Positions 34,173 through 42,207 of a stretch of DNA of 64,000 bases are shown here, in pieces. Both the position numbers and the translations under genes were made by a program. The notes beneath the pieces are model-generated. The model was given only the letters and a program-made list of their open reading frames with translations, ran no database searches and was not told the origin of the DNA. The stretch is from 13-2-20CM-66-19 sp963760225 (GTDB lineage Bacteria > Pseudomonadota > Gammaproteobacteria > Steroidobacterales > Steroidobacteraceae). Each line of letters begins with the position of its first letter. Position 1 is the first letter of the stretch. Location: assembly GCA_963760225.1 (NCBI GenBank), contig CAVXCD010000003.1:806001-870000 (forward strand). Reading direction: 5' to 3'.

Positions 34173-35768
34173 ATGCTGCGACGTCGATTCCTGCAGACCG
34201 GTGCAGCGCTGACGGCGTCCGCTTTCTCATGCCCCGACGTGCTGGCTGCCGAGACGGTTCGCCCTGCGTCATTGAAGCGGCTCGGTGCCGCGAGCGCATT
34301 CGATTACGCCAGGCTCAAAAGCCTGGCGCGCTCGCTGGCCAACGCGGCCTATCAGGCGCCACCGGCAGAGCTGCCGCCCCCAATCGCGAAAATGAGCTGG
34401 GATCAATGGCAGTCGATCCGCTTCCGCGACGATCACTCGCTGTGGTTGGGCGAGGCATTGCGTTTCCGGGTACAGCTGTTTCATCTCGGCTTCACCATCA
34501 AGAAGCCGGTCAAGATCTACAGTATTGAGAATGGCCAGTCACAGGAACTGAGCTTCGATCCGGCGCTGTTCGATTACAGCAGAAGTGGCGTGGACAGTCG
34601 CAAGCTGCCGCCGACCCTGGGATTCGCCGGATTTCGCCTGCTGTTCCATACCGACTGGAAACGAGACATCGTAGCCTTCCAGGGTGCCTCGTATTTCCGC
34701 GCCGTCGACGGCGAGCTGCAATACGGCATGTCGCAGCGTGGCCTTGCGATCGACTGCGGCATGCCGCGCCCCGAGGAGTTCCCCGACTTCGTCGCCTATT
34801 ATCTCGAGCGCCCCGCCAAGGACTCTAGCCAGCTCACCGTATATGGCCTGCTCGATTCGCCCAGCGGCGCGGGTGCCTATCGCTTCGTGATCGAGGCGGC
34901 CGATACACTCATCATGGAGGTCGATGCCGCGCTCTATCCGCGCAAGAGCATCGAGCGGCTCGGCATCGCGCCCGGGACCAGCATGTTCCTGTGCGGACCG
35001 AACGACCGGCGCGTGGACTCAGACTGGCGGCCCGCGATCCACGATTCCGATGGCCTGCAGCTGCACACCGGTGCGGGCGAGTGGCTCTGGCGGCCGCTGG
35101 TCAATTCACCGACGGTGCGCGTGAATTCCTACGCCGATGAGTCGCCGCGCGGCTTCGGGCTCATGCAGCGCGACCGCAACTTCGATCACTATCAGGACGA
35201 CGGCGTATTCTACGATCGGCGGCCGAGCGTCTGGGTCGAACCCAAGGGCAACTGGGGTGGCGGCGCGGTCATGCTGGTGGAGATCCCGGCGAGCGATGAG
35301 ACCTTCGACAACATCGTCGCGTTCTGGAATCCAACCGCCAAACCGCAGCGCGGACAGGAACTGCTGTTCGGCTATCGGCTCTACTGGTGCCGCTACAATC
35401 CGGCGCTGTCCCCGCTGGCGCAGATCGAGGCCACACGCGACGGCATCGGCGGCGTCGTCGGTCAGAAGCACAGCTACTTCTCGTGGCGGTTCGCGGTCGA
35501 TTTCGCCGGCGGGGATCTCTCACTGCTGGGCGAGGAGGCCCGCGTCGAACCGGTGATCGGCGCCTCGCGCGGCAGCATCGAGATCAGTTCGGCACGGCCG
35601 CTGCATGCGATCAGCGGCTGGCGCGCCATGTTCGACCTGAAACTGACCGACGACAGTCTCGAGCCGATCAATCTGCGGCTGTTCCTGGCGCTGGACGGGC
35701 AACCGCTCACGGAGATCTGGATCTACCAATACACCCCGCCGCCGCTCGATCAGAGAAAAATCCTGTGA
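34173..35768 (+). CDS. opgD: Glucan biosynthesis protein D
   Basis: The 531-residue protein starts with a twin-arginine signal (MLRRRFLQTGAALTASAF), as in OpgD rather than OpgG, and has the MdoG-type beta-sandwich (FDYARLKSLARSLANAAYQA, then PGTSMFLCGPNDR, SDGLQLHTG and NFDHYQDDGVFY). In the periplasm it shapes or trims osmoregulated periplasmic glucans. The glucosyltransferase opgH is not nearby, so it would act with an enzyme encoded elsewhere. It is the last cargo gene of module 1; att copy 2 starts 55 bases further on. Confidence 0.92.
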   Translation: MLRRRFLQTGAALTASAFSCPDVLAAETVRPASLKRLGAASAFDYARLKSLARSLANAAYQAPPAELPPPIAKMSWDQWQSIRFRDDHSLWLGEALRFRVQLFHLGFTIKKPVKIYSIENGQSQELSFDPALFDYSRSGVDSRKLPPTLGFAGFRLLFHTDWKRDIVAFQGASYFRAVDGELQYGMSQRGLAIDCGMPRPEEFPDFVAYYLERPAKDSSQLTVYGLLDSPSGAGAYRFVIEAADTLIMEVDAALYPRKSIERLGIAPGTSMFLCGPNDRRVDSDWRPAIHDSDGLQLHTGAGEWLWRPLVNSPTVRVNSYADESPRGFGLMQRDRNFDHYQDDGVFYDRRPSVWVEPKGNWGGGAVMLVEIPASDETFDNIVAFWNPTAKPQRGQELLFGYRLYWCRYNPALSPLAQIEATRDGIGGVVGQKHSYFSWRFAVDFAGGDLSLLGEEARVEPVIGASRGSIEISSARPLHAISGWRAMFDLKLTDDSLEPINLRLFLALDGQPLTEIWIYQYTPPPLDQRKIL

Positions 35769-35822
35769 GCGCTAGGCTCCCTTGAAAGGCCGAGTCTCGT
35801 AGTGCACGCATGCGCGGCAGGC

Positions 35823-36055
35823 GTGGGACATTTCTGGGACACTCCGAAAGTGACGCGGTGTGATATCGCGTGATATCACCTGATACCAAGTGCCTGTTGC
35901 AATCGGGATCTCCGCTCATATCGTTGATTCGTAGGCCCCGTGCCCCCGTTTCACACGGCAGGGGCCACTGGTTCGATCCCAGTACCGCCCACCATTCAGA
36001 ACAAGAACTTACAGAGGTTCCTTAACTGTGATTCACCCGCATTTGGGACAGCGAA
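35823..36055 (+). repeat. att copy 2: right arm, tRNA core, left arm
   Basis: The core 35949-35994 is identical over 46 bases to the tRNA-Val 3' end. The right arm before it (GTGGGACATTTCTGGGACAC, then GTGATATC repeats and GTTGATTCGTAGGCCCC) is a diverged form of those at copies 3 to 5; the left arm after it is shorter. It separates module 1 from module 2 and fills the gene-free stretch 35769-36116. Confidence 0.85.
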
Positions 36056-36116
36056 CGTGGCTGGGAAACCCAAGCGTTCGGTTCACATTCACGCAGACAC
36101 TCTGAGGAACTAGGTC

Positions 36117-36542
36117 GTGGCGATCCCTGAGTGGGCAAAGAAGGAGCTGCGCTCGGCCTTTGTGCGAGCTTCCCGTGCCGGGCGGCGGGCTGCAAAGACC
36201 GAGCCGAGAGCTGCCCGGGCAACATATCGCGCACGGGGCGACGTTATACGGATCGAACTCACTAACGGAGCAGTAATCACGCTCCCGGTGAAGCTAATTC
36301 CGGATCTGAAGCGAGCCGCGCGCAGCGACGTGCGATCGGTCGAAGTGCTCGGTCGGGGCAGTGGACTGCACTGGGAGAGCCTGGACCTAGATCTCAGTGT
36401 CCCTGGCCTGGTGTCGTCGGTGTTTGCCGGACCCGAATGGATGGGGGAATTAGGTCGCGTCGGCGGCCGGCGATCATCGGCGGCCAAAGCAGCTGCAGCG
36501 CGAAGAAATGGCAGGAAAGGCGGCCGTCCGCGTACTCGATGA
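36117..36542 (+). CDS. DUF2442 domain protein
   Basis: The 141-residue basic protein starts at a GTG. Residues about 40-90 match DUF2442 (DVIRIELTNGAVITLPVKLI, then LHWESLDLDLSVPGLV). The C-terminus is a Lys/Arg/Ala-rich tail (AAKAAAARRNGRKGGRPRTR) that could bind nucleic acid. DUF2442 proteins often sit next to DUF4160 or other toxin-like partners; here the neighbour is BrnT/BrnA. The function is unknown. Confidence 0.8.
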   Translation: MAIPEWAKKELRSAFVRASRAGRRAAKTEPRAARATYRARGDVIRIELTNGAVITLPVKLIPDLKRAARSDVRSVEVLGRGSGLHWESLDLDLSVPGLVSSVFAGPEWMGELGRVGGRRSSAAKAAAARRNGRKGGRPRTR

Positions 36543-36547
36543 TTCTG

Positions 36548-36564
36548 TATTTACATTGTAAATA
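36548..36564 (+). promoter_or_regulatory. Palindromic operator upstream of brnT
   Basis: TATTTACATTGTAAATA is a perfect inverted repeat (TATTTAC/GTAAATA) 20 bases before the brnT start. In BrnTA systems the antitoxin binds such a site in the promoter, so this is the probable autoregulation operator. Confidence 0.65.
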
Positions 36565-36584
36565 TCGGCTGATAAACTGGACCT

Positions 36585-36878
36585 ATGGACCGCGTCTTTG
36601 AACACGGAGGCAGTAGCTTCCGCTGGGACGAGTCGAAAGCCGCGGAGAATCAACGCAACCACGGCGTCTCCTTCGAAGAGGCCGTAACGGTGTTCGACGA
36701 TCCCCTGTTTGTGCTGCAGGACGCGAGGCGGAACGAGGAACAGAGAGACGCCGTCATTGGTTTCAGCTCTGCGGGCCGATTACTCACGGTGGTGCACATC
36801 GAGTTTGAAGGAGAATTCATCCGAATCATCTCAGCGTGGCGTGCCTCGCCGGCTGAGGAGGCATTTTATGATCAATGA
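36585..36878 (+). CDS. brnT: BrnT family toxin
   Basis: The 97-residue protein has the BrnT fold signature: FRWDESKAAENQRNHGVSFE, then FDDPLFV, and RLLTVVHIEFEGEFIRIISA before the C-terminal Arg. BrnT is a RelE-fold ribonuclease that stops translation and is neutralised by BrnA. The downstream antitoxin gene overlaps by 11 bases and the palindromic operator lies upstream, the standard toxin-first BrnTA order. Confidence 0.9.
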   Translation: MDRVFEHGGSSFRWDESKAAENQRNHGVSFEEAVTVFDDPLFVLQDARRNEEQRDAVIGFSSAGRLLTVVHIEFEGEFIRIISAWRASPAEEAFYDQ

Positions 36879-37152
36879 GCGAGTGAAGAAGGGACTGAAG
36901 AAGGATCGACCCAGCACGACGATTACCATGCGGATTCCGGCTGATGTCGTCGAGTCGTTGAAGGCCGTCGCCCCAATGCGCGGGTTTACCGCCTATCAAA
37001 CGCTTCTGAAGAGCTATATCAGCGAGGGGCTGCGCCGTGACGAAGCCCAGGTCGATCAACACACCGCGCGCCGACTAGCGGAGGCCCTGAAGCGCCGGGG
37101 CGTTGCGGAGAGGGTGCTGCAGGAGGCTATGAAGGAGATTGCAGGGAGCTAA
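36868..37152 (+). CDS. brnA: BrnA/CopG-like antitoxin
   Basis: The ATG at 36868 gives 94 residues with a ribbon-helix-helix segment (TTITMRIPADVVESLKAV, then RGFTAYQTLLKSYISEGLR). It would bind BrnT and the palindrome at 36548-36564. The open frame extends back into brnT, but the start inside the brnT stop region (MINERVKKG) fits homologues. Confidence 0.85.
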   Translation: MINERVKKGLKKDRPSTTITMRIPADVVESLKAVAPMRGFTAYQTLLKSYISEGLRRDEAQVDQHTARRLAEALKRRGVAERVLQEAMKEIAGS

Positions 37153-37154
37153 GC

Positions 37155-37335
37155 TGCAGGCGCGCCTGCACGGCGCGACCAAGGAGCCGCTGCTCGTCGC
37201 GGTCGAGCGCGCCAAGAAGCGCGGCGAACGCTGGTGTATCGGCGCTGAATCTCCCGCGAGCCGATCGATGAGCGGTTCGTCAAGGCGCCGATTAACAACG
37301 TCATGAGGCGGGTAAAGGCGAAGTCCGGTCGGTAG
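37155..37335 (+). pseudogene. Coding remnant of unknown family
   Basis: Two short frames look like protein: ATKEPLLVAVERAKKRGERW and, after a frame change, EPIDERFVKAPINNVMRRVK followed by a TAG. I cannot name a family. It may be the remains of a gene disrupted before the ABC permease genes. Confidence 0.25.
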
Positions 37336-37397
37336 TCCGACCGGGTGACGCGACGCAACGTGCCGGAAATGAGCCGGCCACCGCTAGAATTGAGCGC

Positions 37398-38570
37398 ATG
37401 AAATGGCTGCCCTACGTCTGGGCGCACCTCGGGCAGAACTGGATCCGGACCGCGAGCACGATCGCTGCCATCGGCGTATCCATTTTCCTCTTCTGCACTC
37501 TCGAGACCTTCGTGGCGTCCCTTCATGGATTGGTGAGCCAGGGTCCGGCCAGACTCATCACGGGAAACAACATCAGCCGCTTCTATAGTCTCCCGGTTGC
37601 CTACGAGCAGCGTATTGCGGTCGTGCCGGGGGTGGTACGGGTGGCGGCCGCAAATTACTTCGGCGGCATGCGCGACGCCAATGATCCGGAGAGTGAGTTC
37701 GCGAACTTCGCCGTCGAGGCCGAGAGCTTTCTCATCCTGTATCCGGAATACGTGCTGACCGGAGCCGAACGCCGGGCGTTCCTCGAGGATCAGCACGGCG
37801 CGATCGTCGGACGCGCACTGGCGGAGCGTTTTCAATGGAAGGTGGGCGACACCATCCAGTTGACGAGTAACATCTACCGCACCGCAACGCCCTATGAGCT
37901 GGTCATCAGCGCCATTTACGGGACGGACCAGACACGATTCCCCGGCACGGATGAATCGACGCTCTTCCTCCACTACAAGTATCTGGACGAAGCGACCCGG
38001 GGACGTGCCGGGGTGCGCACCTACCGCATCCAGATCGCCGATCCGCATGCGGCCGGCGTGGTGAGCCAAGCGATCGATCAATTGTTCGAGAACAGCGATG
38101 CGCAGACTCACACCGAGACCGAGGCACAGTATCGCGCGAATGCCGGGGTCCTGGGTGGCAATCTCGTACTGCTGCTCGAGGCGATCGGCCTCCTCGTGAT
38201 GTTTACCCTGCTCTTGGTCACCGCAAATACCATGAGCATGGCCGTGCGCGAGCGCCGCGCTGAGATCGGAGCGCTCAAGGCGCTGGGTCTCTCGGACGGC
38301 CGCGTCCTCTCGCTGATCCTGGCCGAAGGACTCCTGCTAGGTTTTTGCGGCGCGGCGGCAGGGCTCCTGTTGAGCCGCCTTCTCATGGACGCATTGCCTC
38401 ATGTACCGCTCATCGGCGAAGTGGCGCGCAGATTTCCGAGAATGAGCATCCCGCCCGCGATCGCCGCTGGCGGCGTTCTCCTTGGCGTGCTCGTGGGGCT
38501 CGCGGCGGGACTGGTCCCGTCCATCTGCGCATTCCGCGCCCGGGTCACTGAGCTCTTGAGGCCCGTCTAG
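37398..38570 (+). CDS. FtsX-type ABC transporter permease, first of an orphan pair
   Basis: The 390-residue protein has the MacB/LolC layout: one N-terminal helix (about 15-38), a large periplasmic domain, and three C-terminal helices in an FtsX domain from about 260 (LLVMFTLLLVTANTMSMAVR, then AEIGALKALGLSDG). It would work with a second permease and a LolD-like ATPase in lipoprotein or drug export. The second permease follows after one base, but no ATPase gene lies within module 2, so the partner must be elsewhere. Confidence 0.88.
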   Translation: MKWLPYVWAHLGQNWIRTASTIAAIGVSIFLFCTLETFVASLHGLVSQGPARLITGNNISRFYSLPVAYEQRIAVVPGVVRVAAANYFGGMRDANDPESEFANFAVEAESFLILYPEYVLTGAERRAFLEDQHGAIVGRALAERFQWKVGDTIQLTSNIYRTATPYELVISAIYGTDQTRFPGTDESTLFLHYKYLDEATRGRAGVRTYRIQIADPHAAGVVSQAIDQLFENSDAQTHTETEAQYRANAGVLGGNLVLLLEAIGLLVMFTLLLVTANTMSMAVRERRAEIGALKALGLSDGRVLSLILAEGLLLGFCGAAAGLLLSRLLMDALPHVPLIGEVARRFPRMSIPPAIAAGGVLLGVLVGLAAGLVPSICAFRARVTELLRPV

Positions 38571-38571
38571 C

Positions 38572-39735
38572 ATGGCGCTGCCCGTTGACTACAGCGTGCT
38601 CAGCCTCGCAGTCCGGTGGAAGTCGACCGTGCTCGCCGTGATCGGCATTGGACTCGTCATTGCCGTCTTCGTGGGCCTCCTCTCCATGGCGAGCGGGTTT
38701 GGTCTCGCACTGCGCGCGAGCGGCAGCGCAGGCAATGCCATCGTTCTCGAGAAAGGCGCGCTGTCGGAGCTCGGATCCTCGTTTAGCACGGCAGCGGGTG
38801 ACTCGGCAGCGGACGATCCGCGGGTCGCGCGCGGGCCGGATGGCGCGGCCCTGGCATCTCCTGAGCTCGTGATGGTGGTCGCGCTCCCTGCGCAGAGCGG
38901 GGGTCAGCTCGCGAATGTCGGGGTTCGCGGCGTGACGCCCGCAGCGTTCGCTCTTCGCGCGGAAGTCACTCTCATCGAGGGTCGCCGCCCGCGCGCTGGA
39001 CTCCACGAGGTCATGGTCGGCCGGCAGACCGCAAGCCGCATCCAGGGACTCAAGGTGGGCTCGAGCGTTTCGCTCCTCCGGCACCCGTTCGGGGTTGTCG
39101 GTGTCTTCTCCGACGGGGGCAGCGCTTTTGAGAGCGAGATCTGGGGCGACTTCGCCGCCATGGGATCCGCCTTCAATCGCTCGGGAATGGAAAGCTCGCT
39201 GACCGTCCGCCTGCGCGATCCGAAGACGCTGGCGGCTTTCGACCAAGACCTCAAGGCCAGCGTACAGTATCCGCTGACCATGACTGACGAGCGGGAGTAC
39301 TACGAGGGCCAAGCTGGCCCGCTGATGACTTTCTTGAGAGGACTGGCGGTTTTCGTTGGCGTGGTGACGGGAATCGGCGCGGTGTTCGCGGCCATGAACA
39401 CTATGTACGCCATCGTCGCACATCGCACCCGTGAGGTCGGGACGCTGCGCGCGATCGGCTTCTCTCGCTTTTCGGTGTTGATGTCGTTCATGCTCGAAGG
39501 ACTGCTGCTCGCTATCGCCGGCGGCCTTCTAGGTTGCCTCCTCTCGCTCCTGATGAACGGCATGACCGCCAACACCTCGGCGAGCCTCGGCGAAGTCTCG
39601 TTCGCATTCCGCGTGACGCCGTCGGACCTCGCGTATGGTCTCGCGTTTGCAGCCGCCATGGGTGTCATCGGGAGTCTCCTGCCTGCGGCCCGCGCCGCGC
39701 GCCTGCCGATCATCTCCGCGCTCGGCAGGGCGTAA
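38572..39735 (+). CDS. FtsX-type ABC transporter permease, second of an orphan pair
   Basis: The 387-residue protein repeats the layout of its neighbour: an N-terminal helix (VLAVIGIGLVIAVFVGLLSM), a MacB-like periplasmic domain (residues about 50-250) and an FtsX domain with MNTMYAIVAHRTREVGTLRA. The two are separated by one base and must be co-translated. With no ATP-binding subunit adjacent, substrate and direction remain unknown. The gene ends 29 bases before att copy 3. Confidence 0.88.
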   Translation: MALPVDYSVLSLAVRWKSTVLAVIGIGLVIAVFVGLLSMASGFGLALRASGSAGNAIVLEKGALSELGSSFSTAAGDSAADDPRVARGPDGAALASPELVMVVALPAQSGGQLANVGVRGVTPAAFALRAEVTLIEGRRPRAGLHEVMVGRQTASRIQGLKVGSSVSLLRHPFGVVGVFSDGGSAFESEIWGDFAAMGSAFNRSGMESSLTVRLRDPKTLAAFDQDLKASVQYPLTMTDEREYYEGQAGPLMTFLRGLAVFVGVVTGIGAVFAAMNTMYAIVAHRTREVGTLRAIGFSRFSVLMSFMLEGLLLAIAGGLLGCLLSLLMNGMTANTSASLGEVSFAFRVTPSDLAYGLAFAAAMGVIGSLLPAARAARLPIISALGRA

Positions 39736-39764
39736 GAGTCACCACCACCCATGGACTATGAAGG

Positions 39765-40130
39765 GCGCTGGGACAATTTTGGGACAGTGCGGTCGTGACA
39801 TTGCGTGATATCAAGTGACATCACGTGATACCAAGTGCCTGTTGCAATTGGGGTCTCCGCTCGCATATGGTTGATCCGTAAGCCCCGTACACCCGTTTCA
39901 CACGGCAGGGGCCACTGGTTCGATCCCAGTACCGCCCACCATTTGGAACAAGAGCTTCGGATAGTTTCCTAAACTGGTCTGTCTCGAATTTGGGACAGTC
40001 AGCAGTGCGCGATCGGCTGAACTCGAACTTGCAGCCCGACCGCGTGTCACGCAGCGCAGATGGCTCGAGATCCCCCGCTCACAGACGGCAGGGCTGTCGG
40101 GCGTAACGCTCGTCACGAGCGTCAGGTGCC
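39765..40130 (+). repeat. att copy 3: right arm, tRNA core, left arm
   Basis: The right arm starts at GCGCTGGGACAATTTTGGG and contains ten-base repeats GTGATATCAA, GTGACATCAC, GTGATACCAA at 39805, 39815 and 39825. The core is 39896-39941, identical over 46 bases to the tRNA. The left arm after it runs, closely similar to copy 1, up to the IS1182 insertion at 40131. It occupies the whole gene-free space between the permease gene and the IS. Confidence 0.9.
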
Positions 40131-41744
40131 GGCCGAGGCTGTGTGAAAACGTCACGTTGAAACGCTAGGATCGTGTCGGATTCTTCCTCGGGGAGGCTGC
40201 TGTGAGCAGGTTCATCGATGAGGCCGATCGGTGCCAGGGGAGGCTGCTCCCGGAGCGGATCGAGGAGTACGTCTCGGAAGAGAACCCGGTCCGCGTCATT
40301 GACGCGTTCGTGGCGGAGCTGGACCTGGCAACGCTCGGGTTCGACGGGGTGGATCCGGCGGACACGGGCCGACCGGGTTACCACCCAGCGACGATGCTCA
40401 AGATCTACGTCTACGGGTACCTGAACAGGATCCAGTCGACGCGCCGGCTGGAGCGCGAAGCGCGTCGGAACCTCGAGCTGATGTGGCTGGTTGGGCGGCT
40501 CGCCCCGGACTTCAAGACCCTGGCTGACTTTAGGGCGCAGAACGGCGCGGCGATCAAGAATGTCTGCCGCGAGTTCATCGTGCTGTGTCGTCGCTGGGGT
40601 CTGTTCACCGAGGCGACGGTGGCGATCGACGGCAGCAAGTTCAAGGCGGTGAACCACCGCGATCGCAACTTCACGCCGGGCAAGATGAAGACGCGGATGG
40701 CGCTAATCGAGCAGAGCATTGCGGAATACCTGCAGCAGCTTGATCGCATGGATCGCAAGGAGACGCCGAGCAGCCCGCGCAGTGCGACACGGCTGAAGGA
40801 GCGCATCGCGACGCTGAAGGACGAGATGCATCGGCTGGAAGGGCTGAAGGCGCAGATGGAAGCCTCGCCCGACGGCCAAGTGTCGCTGACCGATCCTGAT
40901 GCGCGCTCGATGGTGAGCCAAGGCAAGGGCACCGGCATCGTCGGCTACAACGTGCAGACCGCGGTCGAGACGAAGCACCATCTGATCGTGGCGCACGAGG
41001 TCACGAACGTGGGCTCCGACCGCCATCAACTCAAGAAAATGGCGGAGGCAGCCCGTGAAGCGCTCGGCACGACGGAGCTGACGGCGATCACCGATCGTGG
41101 CTACTACAGCGGCGAGGAGATCAAGGCCTGCGAGGATGCCGACATCGTGCCGCTGGTACCGAAGATCTTTACATCGGGCGCCAAGGCTGAGGGCCGTTAC
41201 GACAAGAGCGACTTCGCTTACGACGCCAAGCGCGATGCGTACCGCTGCCCTGCTGGCGAGTGGGCCGTTCGGCGCTTCCTGAGCGTCGAGAAGGGCATGA
41301 ACATCTACAAGTACTGGGCCTCGGCATGCCCGCGTTGTGCACTACGGTCGAAGTGTACGACCAGCGACTACCGCCGCATCGGTCGCTGGGAGCACGAGGC
41401 TGTGCTCGATAGGATGCAGGCTCGGCTCGATCAGGATCCGACGCGGATGCAGGTGCGACGACAGACGGCCGAGCACCCGTTCGGCACCATCAAAGCCTGG
41501 ATGGGCGCCACCCACTTCCTGAGTAGACGACTACCGAGGGTCAGCGCCGAGATGGGCCTGCACGTTCTGGCCTACAACCTGAAGCGAGTGATGAGAATCA
41601 TGGGCACCGGACCGCTGATCGAGGCGCTCCGCGCCTGATCGGCTCGGCCGATCACGCTCGGCGGGTGCTGCGCGCCCGCTCGGCTCGACCGCCATCGGTG
41701 CCCTGACTACCGATCCGAACCCGAGTTATCACACAGCCTCGGCC
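40131..41744 (+). mobile_element. IS1182 family insertion sequence, copy A (1614 bp)
   Basis: The ends are matching inverted repeats GGCCGAGGCTGTGTGA (40131-40146) and its complement (41729-41744), around a single transposase gene. The second copy at 50189-51802 has the same length and opposite orientation. The outermost GGCC is palindromic and may belong to the target rather than to the element; in both copies the flank is the CCCGGCC or GCCGGCC end of the left arm. Confidence 0.9.
40202..41638 (+). CDS. IS1182 family transposase, copy A
   Basis: The 478-residue DDE transposase has the IS1182/DUF772 N-terminal domain (ENPVRVIDAFVAELDLATLG, then YHPATMLKIYVYGYLNRIQS), a catalytic core with AIDGSKFKAVN and TDRGYYSGEEIKACED, and the C-terminal YRCPAGEWAVRR zinc-type segment with CPRCALRSKC. 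It begins at a GTG. It differs from copy B at one residue in the second catalytic motif (TAITDRG here, TAIADRG in copy B). It looks intact. Confidence 0.95.
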   Translation: MSRFIDEADRCQGRLLPERIEEYVSEENPVRVIDAFVAELDLATLGFDGVDPADTGRPGYHPATMLKIYVYGYLNRIQSTRRLEREARRNLELMWLVGRLAPDFKTLADFRAQNGAAIKNVCREFIVLCRRWGLFTEATVAIDGSKFKAVNHRDRNFTPGKMKTRMALIEQSIAEYLQQLDRMDRKETPSSPRSATRLKERIATLKDEMHRLEGLKAQMEASPDGQVSLTDPDARSMVSQGKGTGIVGYNVQTAVETKHHLIVAHEVTNVGSDRHQLKKMAEAAREALGTTELTAITDRGYYSGEEIKACEDADIVPLVPKIFTSGAKAEGRYDKSDFAYDAKRDAYRCPAGEWAVRRFLSVEKGMNIYKYWASACPRCALRSKCTTSDYRRIGRWEHEAVLDRMQARLDQDPTRMQVRRQTAEHPFGTIKAWMGATHFLSRRLPRVSAEMGLHVLAYNLKRVMRIMGTGPLIEALRA

Positions 41745-42040
41745 AATTGCGGACATACGTGACTTCCGAATGCCCGCCAGAAAGCGGCCATTCCCCAGCT
41801 CCAATACTCCCGCGAGGCGCATTCCCGGGCCAGCGTCTCCTCGAACGAGTTAATGAATTCGAGTGCCTGCTTGACGCGATTCTTCACATAGGCGGACAGC
41901 GACCAGTACGGTGCGCCGAACTTGCCGCGCAGCCAGTTGAAGTGCCGATTGAGCCAGAGCAAGAAGTCATACCTCCGCTCACCCAGGTGCGCGAGCCGCA
42001 GCACGGGATATTCTGCACGATCCGCCGCGGCAACCACTGA
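41745..42040 (-). pseudogene. Truncated UDP-2,3-diacylglucosamine diphosphatase-like (LpxH-type) gene
   Basis: The minus-strand frame contains YDFLLWLNRHFNWLRGKFG, then PYWSLSAYVKNRVKQALEF and INSFEETLAREC, which matches the middle of LpxH-type metallophosphoesterases. Both the N-terminal metal-binding domain and the following GHIHHA part are missing: the frame runs into a short dispersed element (41778-41795) and the end of IS1182 copy A. So this is a fragment, likely a leftover of an earlier cargo gene. The rest of the space up to 42207 shows nothing coding. Confidence 0.7.
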
Positions 42041-42207
42041 GACCCGCTCGCCTTATTTGACCCTGGGCGAGTACGAATGACGGCTCTGGGGGAGGGCTAT
42101 GAGGCTCATGCGCGCGAGGCCCAAAAGGCTGGGTGCCCAGATGTCAATTGCCCACGCCGCACCAACAGGCGCATCCTTGTTGCAAGCCATATGGGCGTCG
42201 CGACAAA

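Noticed and set aside
35949..35994. Additional tRNA genes at the four downstream cores
   Set aside because: Only the 3' part from the anticodon loop on is present; the acceptor 5' half and D-arm are missing.
39898..40155. 85-codon minus-strand frame ending GGTGIEPVAPAV
   Set aside because: It is the complement of the tRNA core and arm; a known type of false gene next to tRNA ends.
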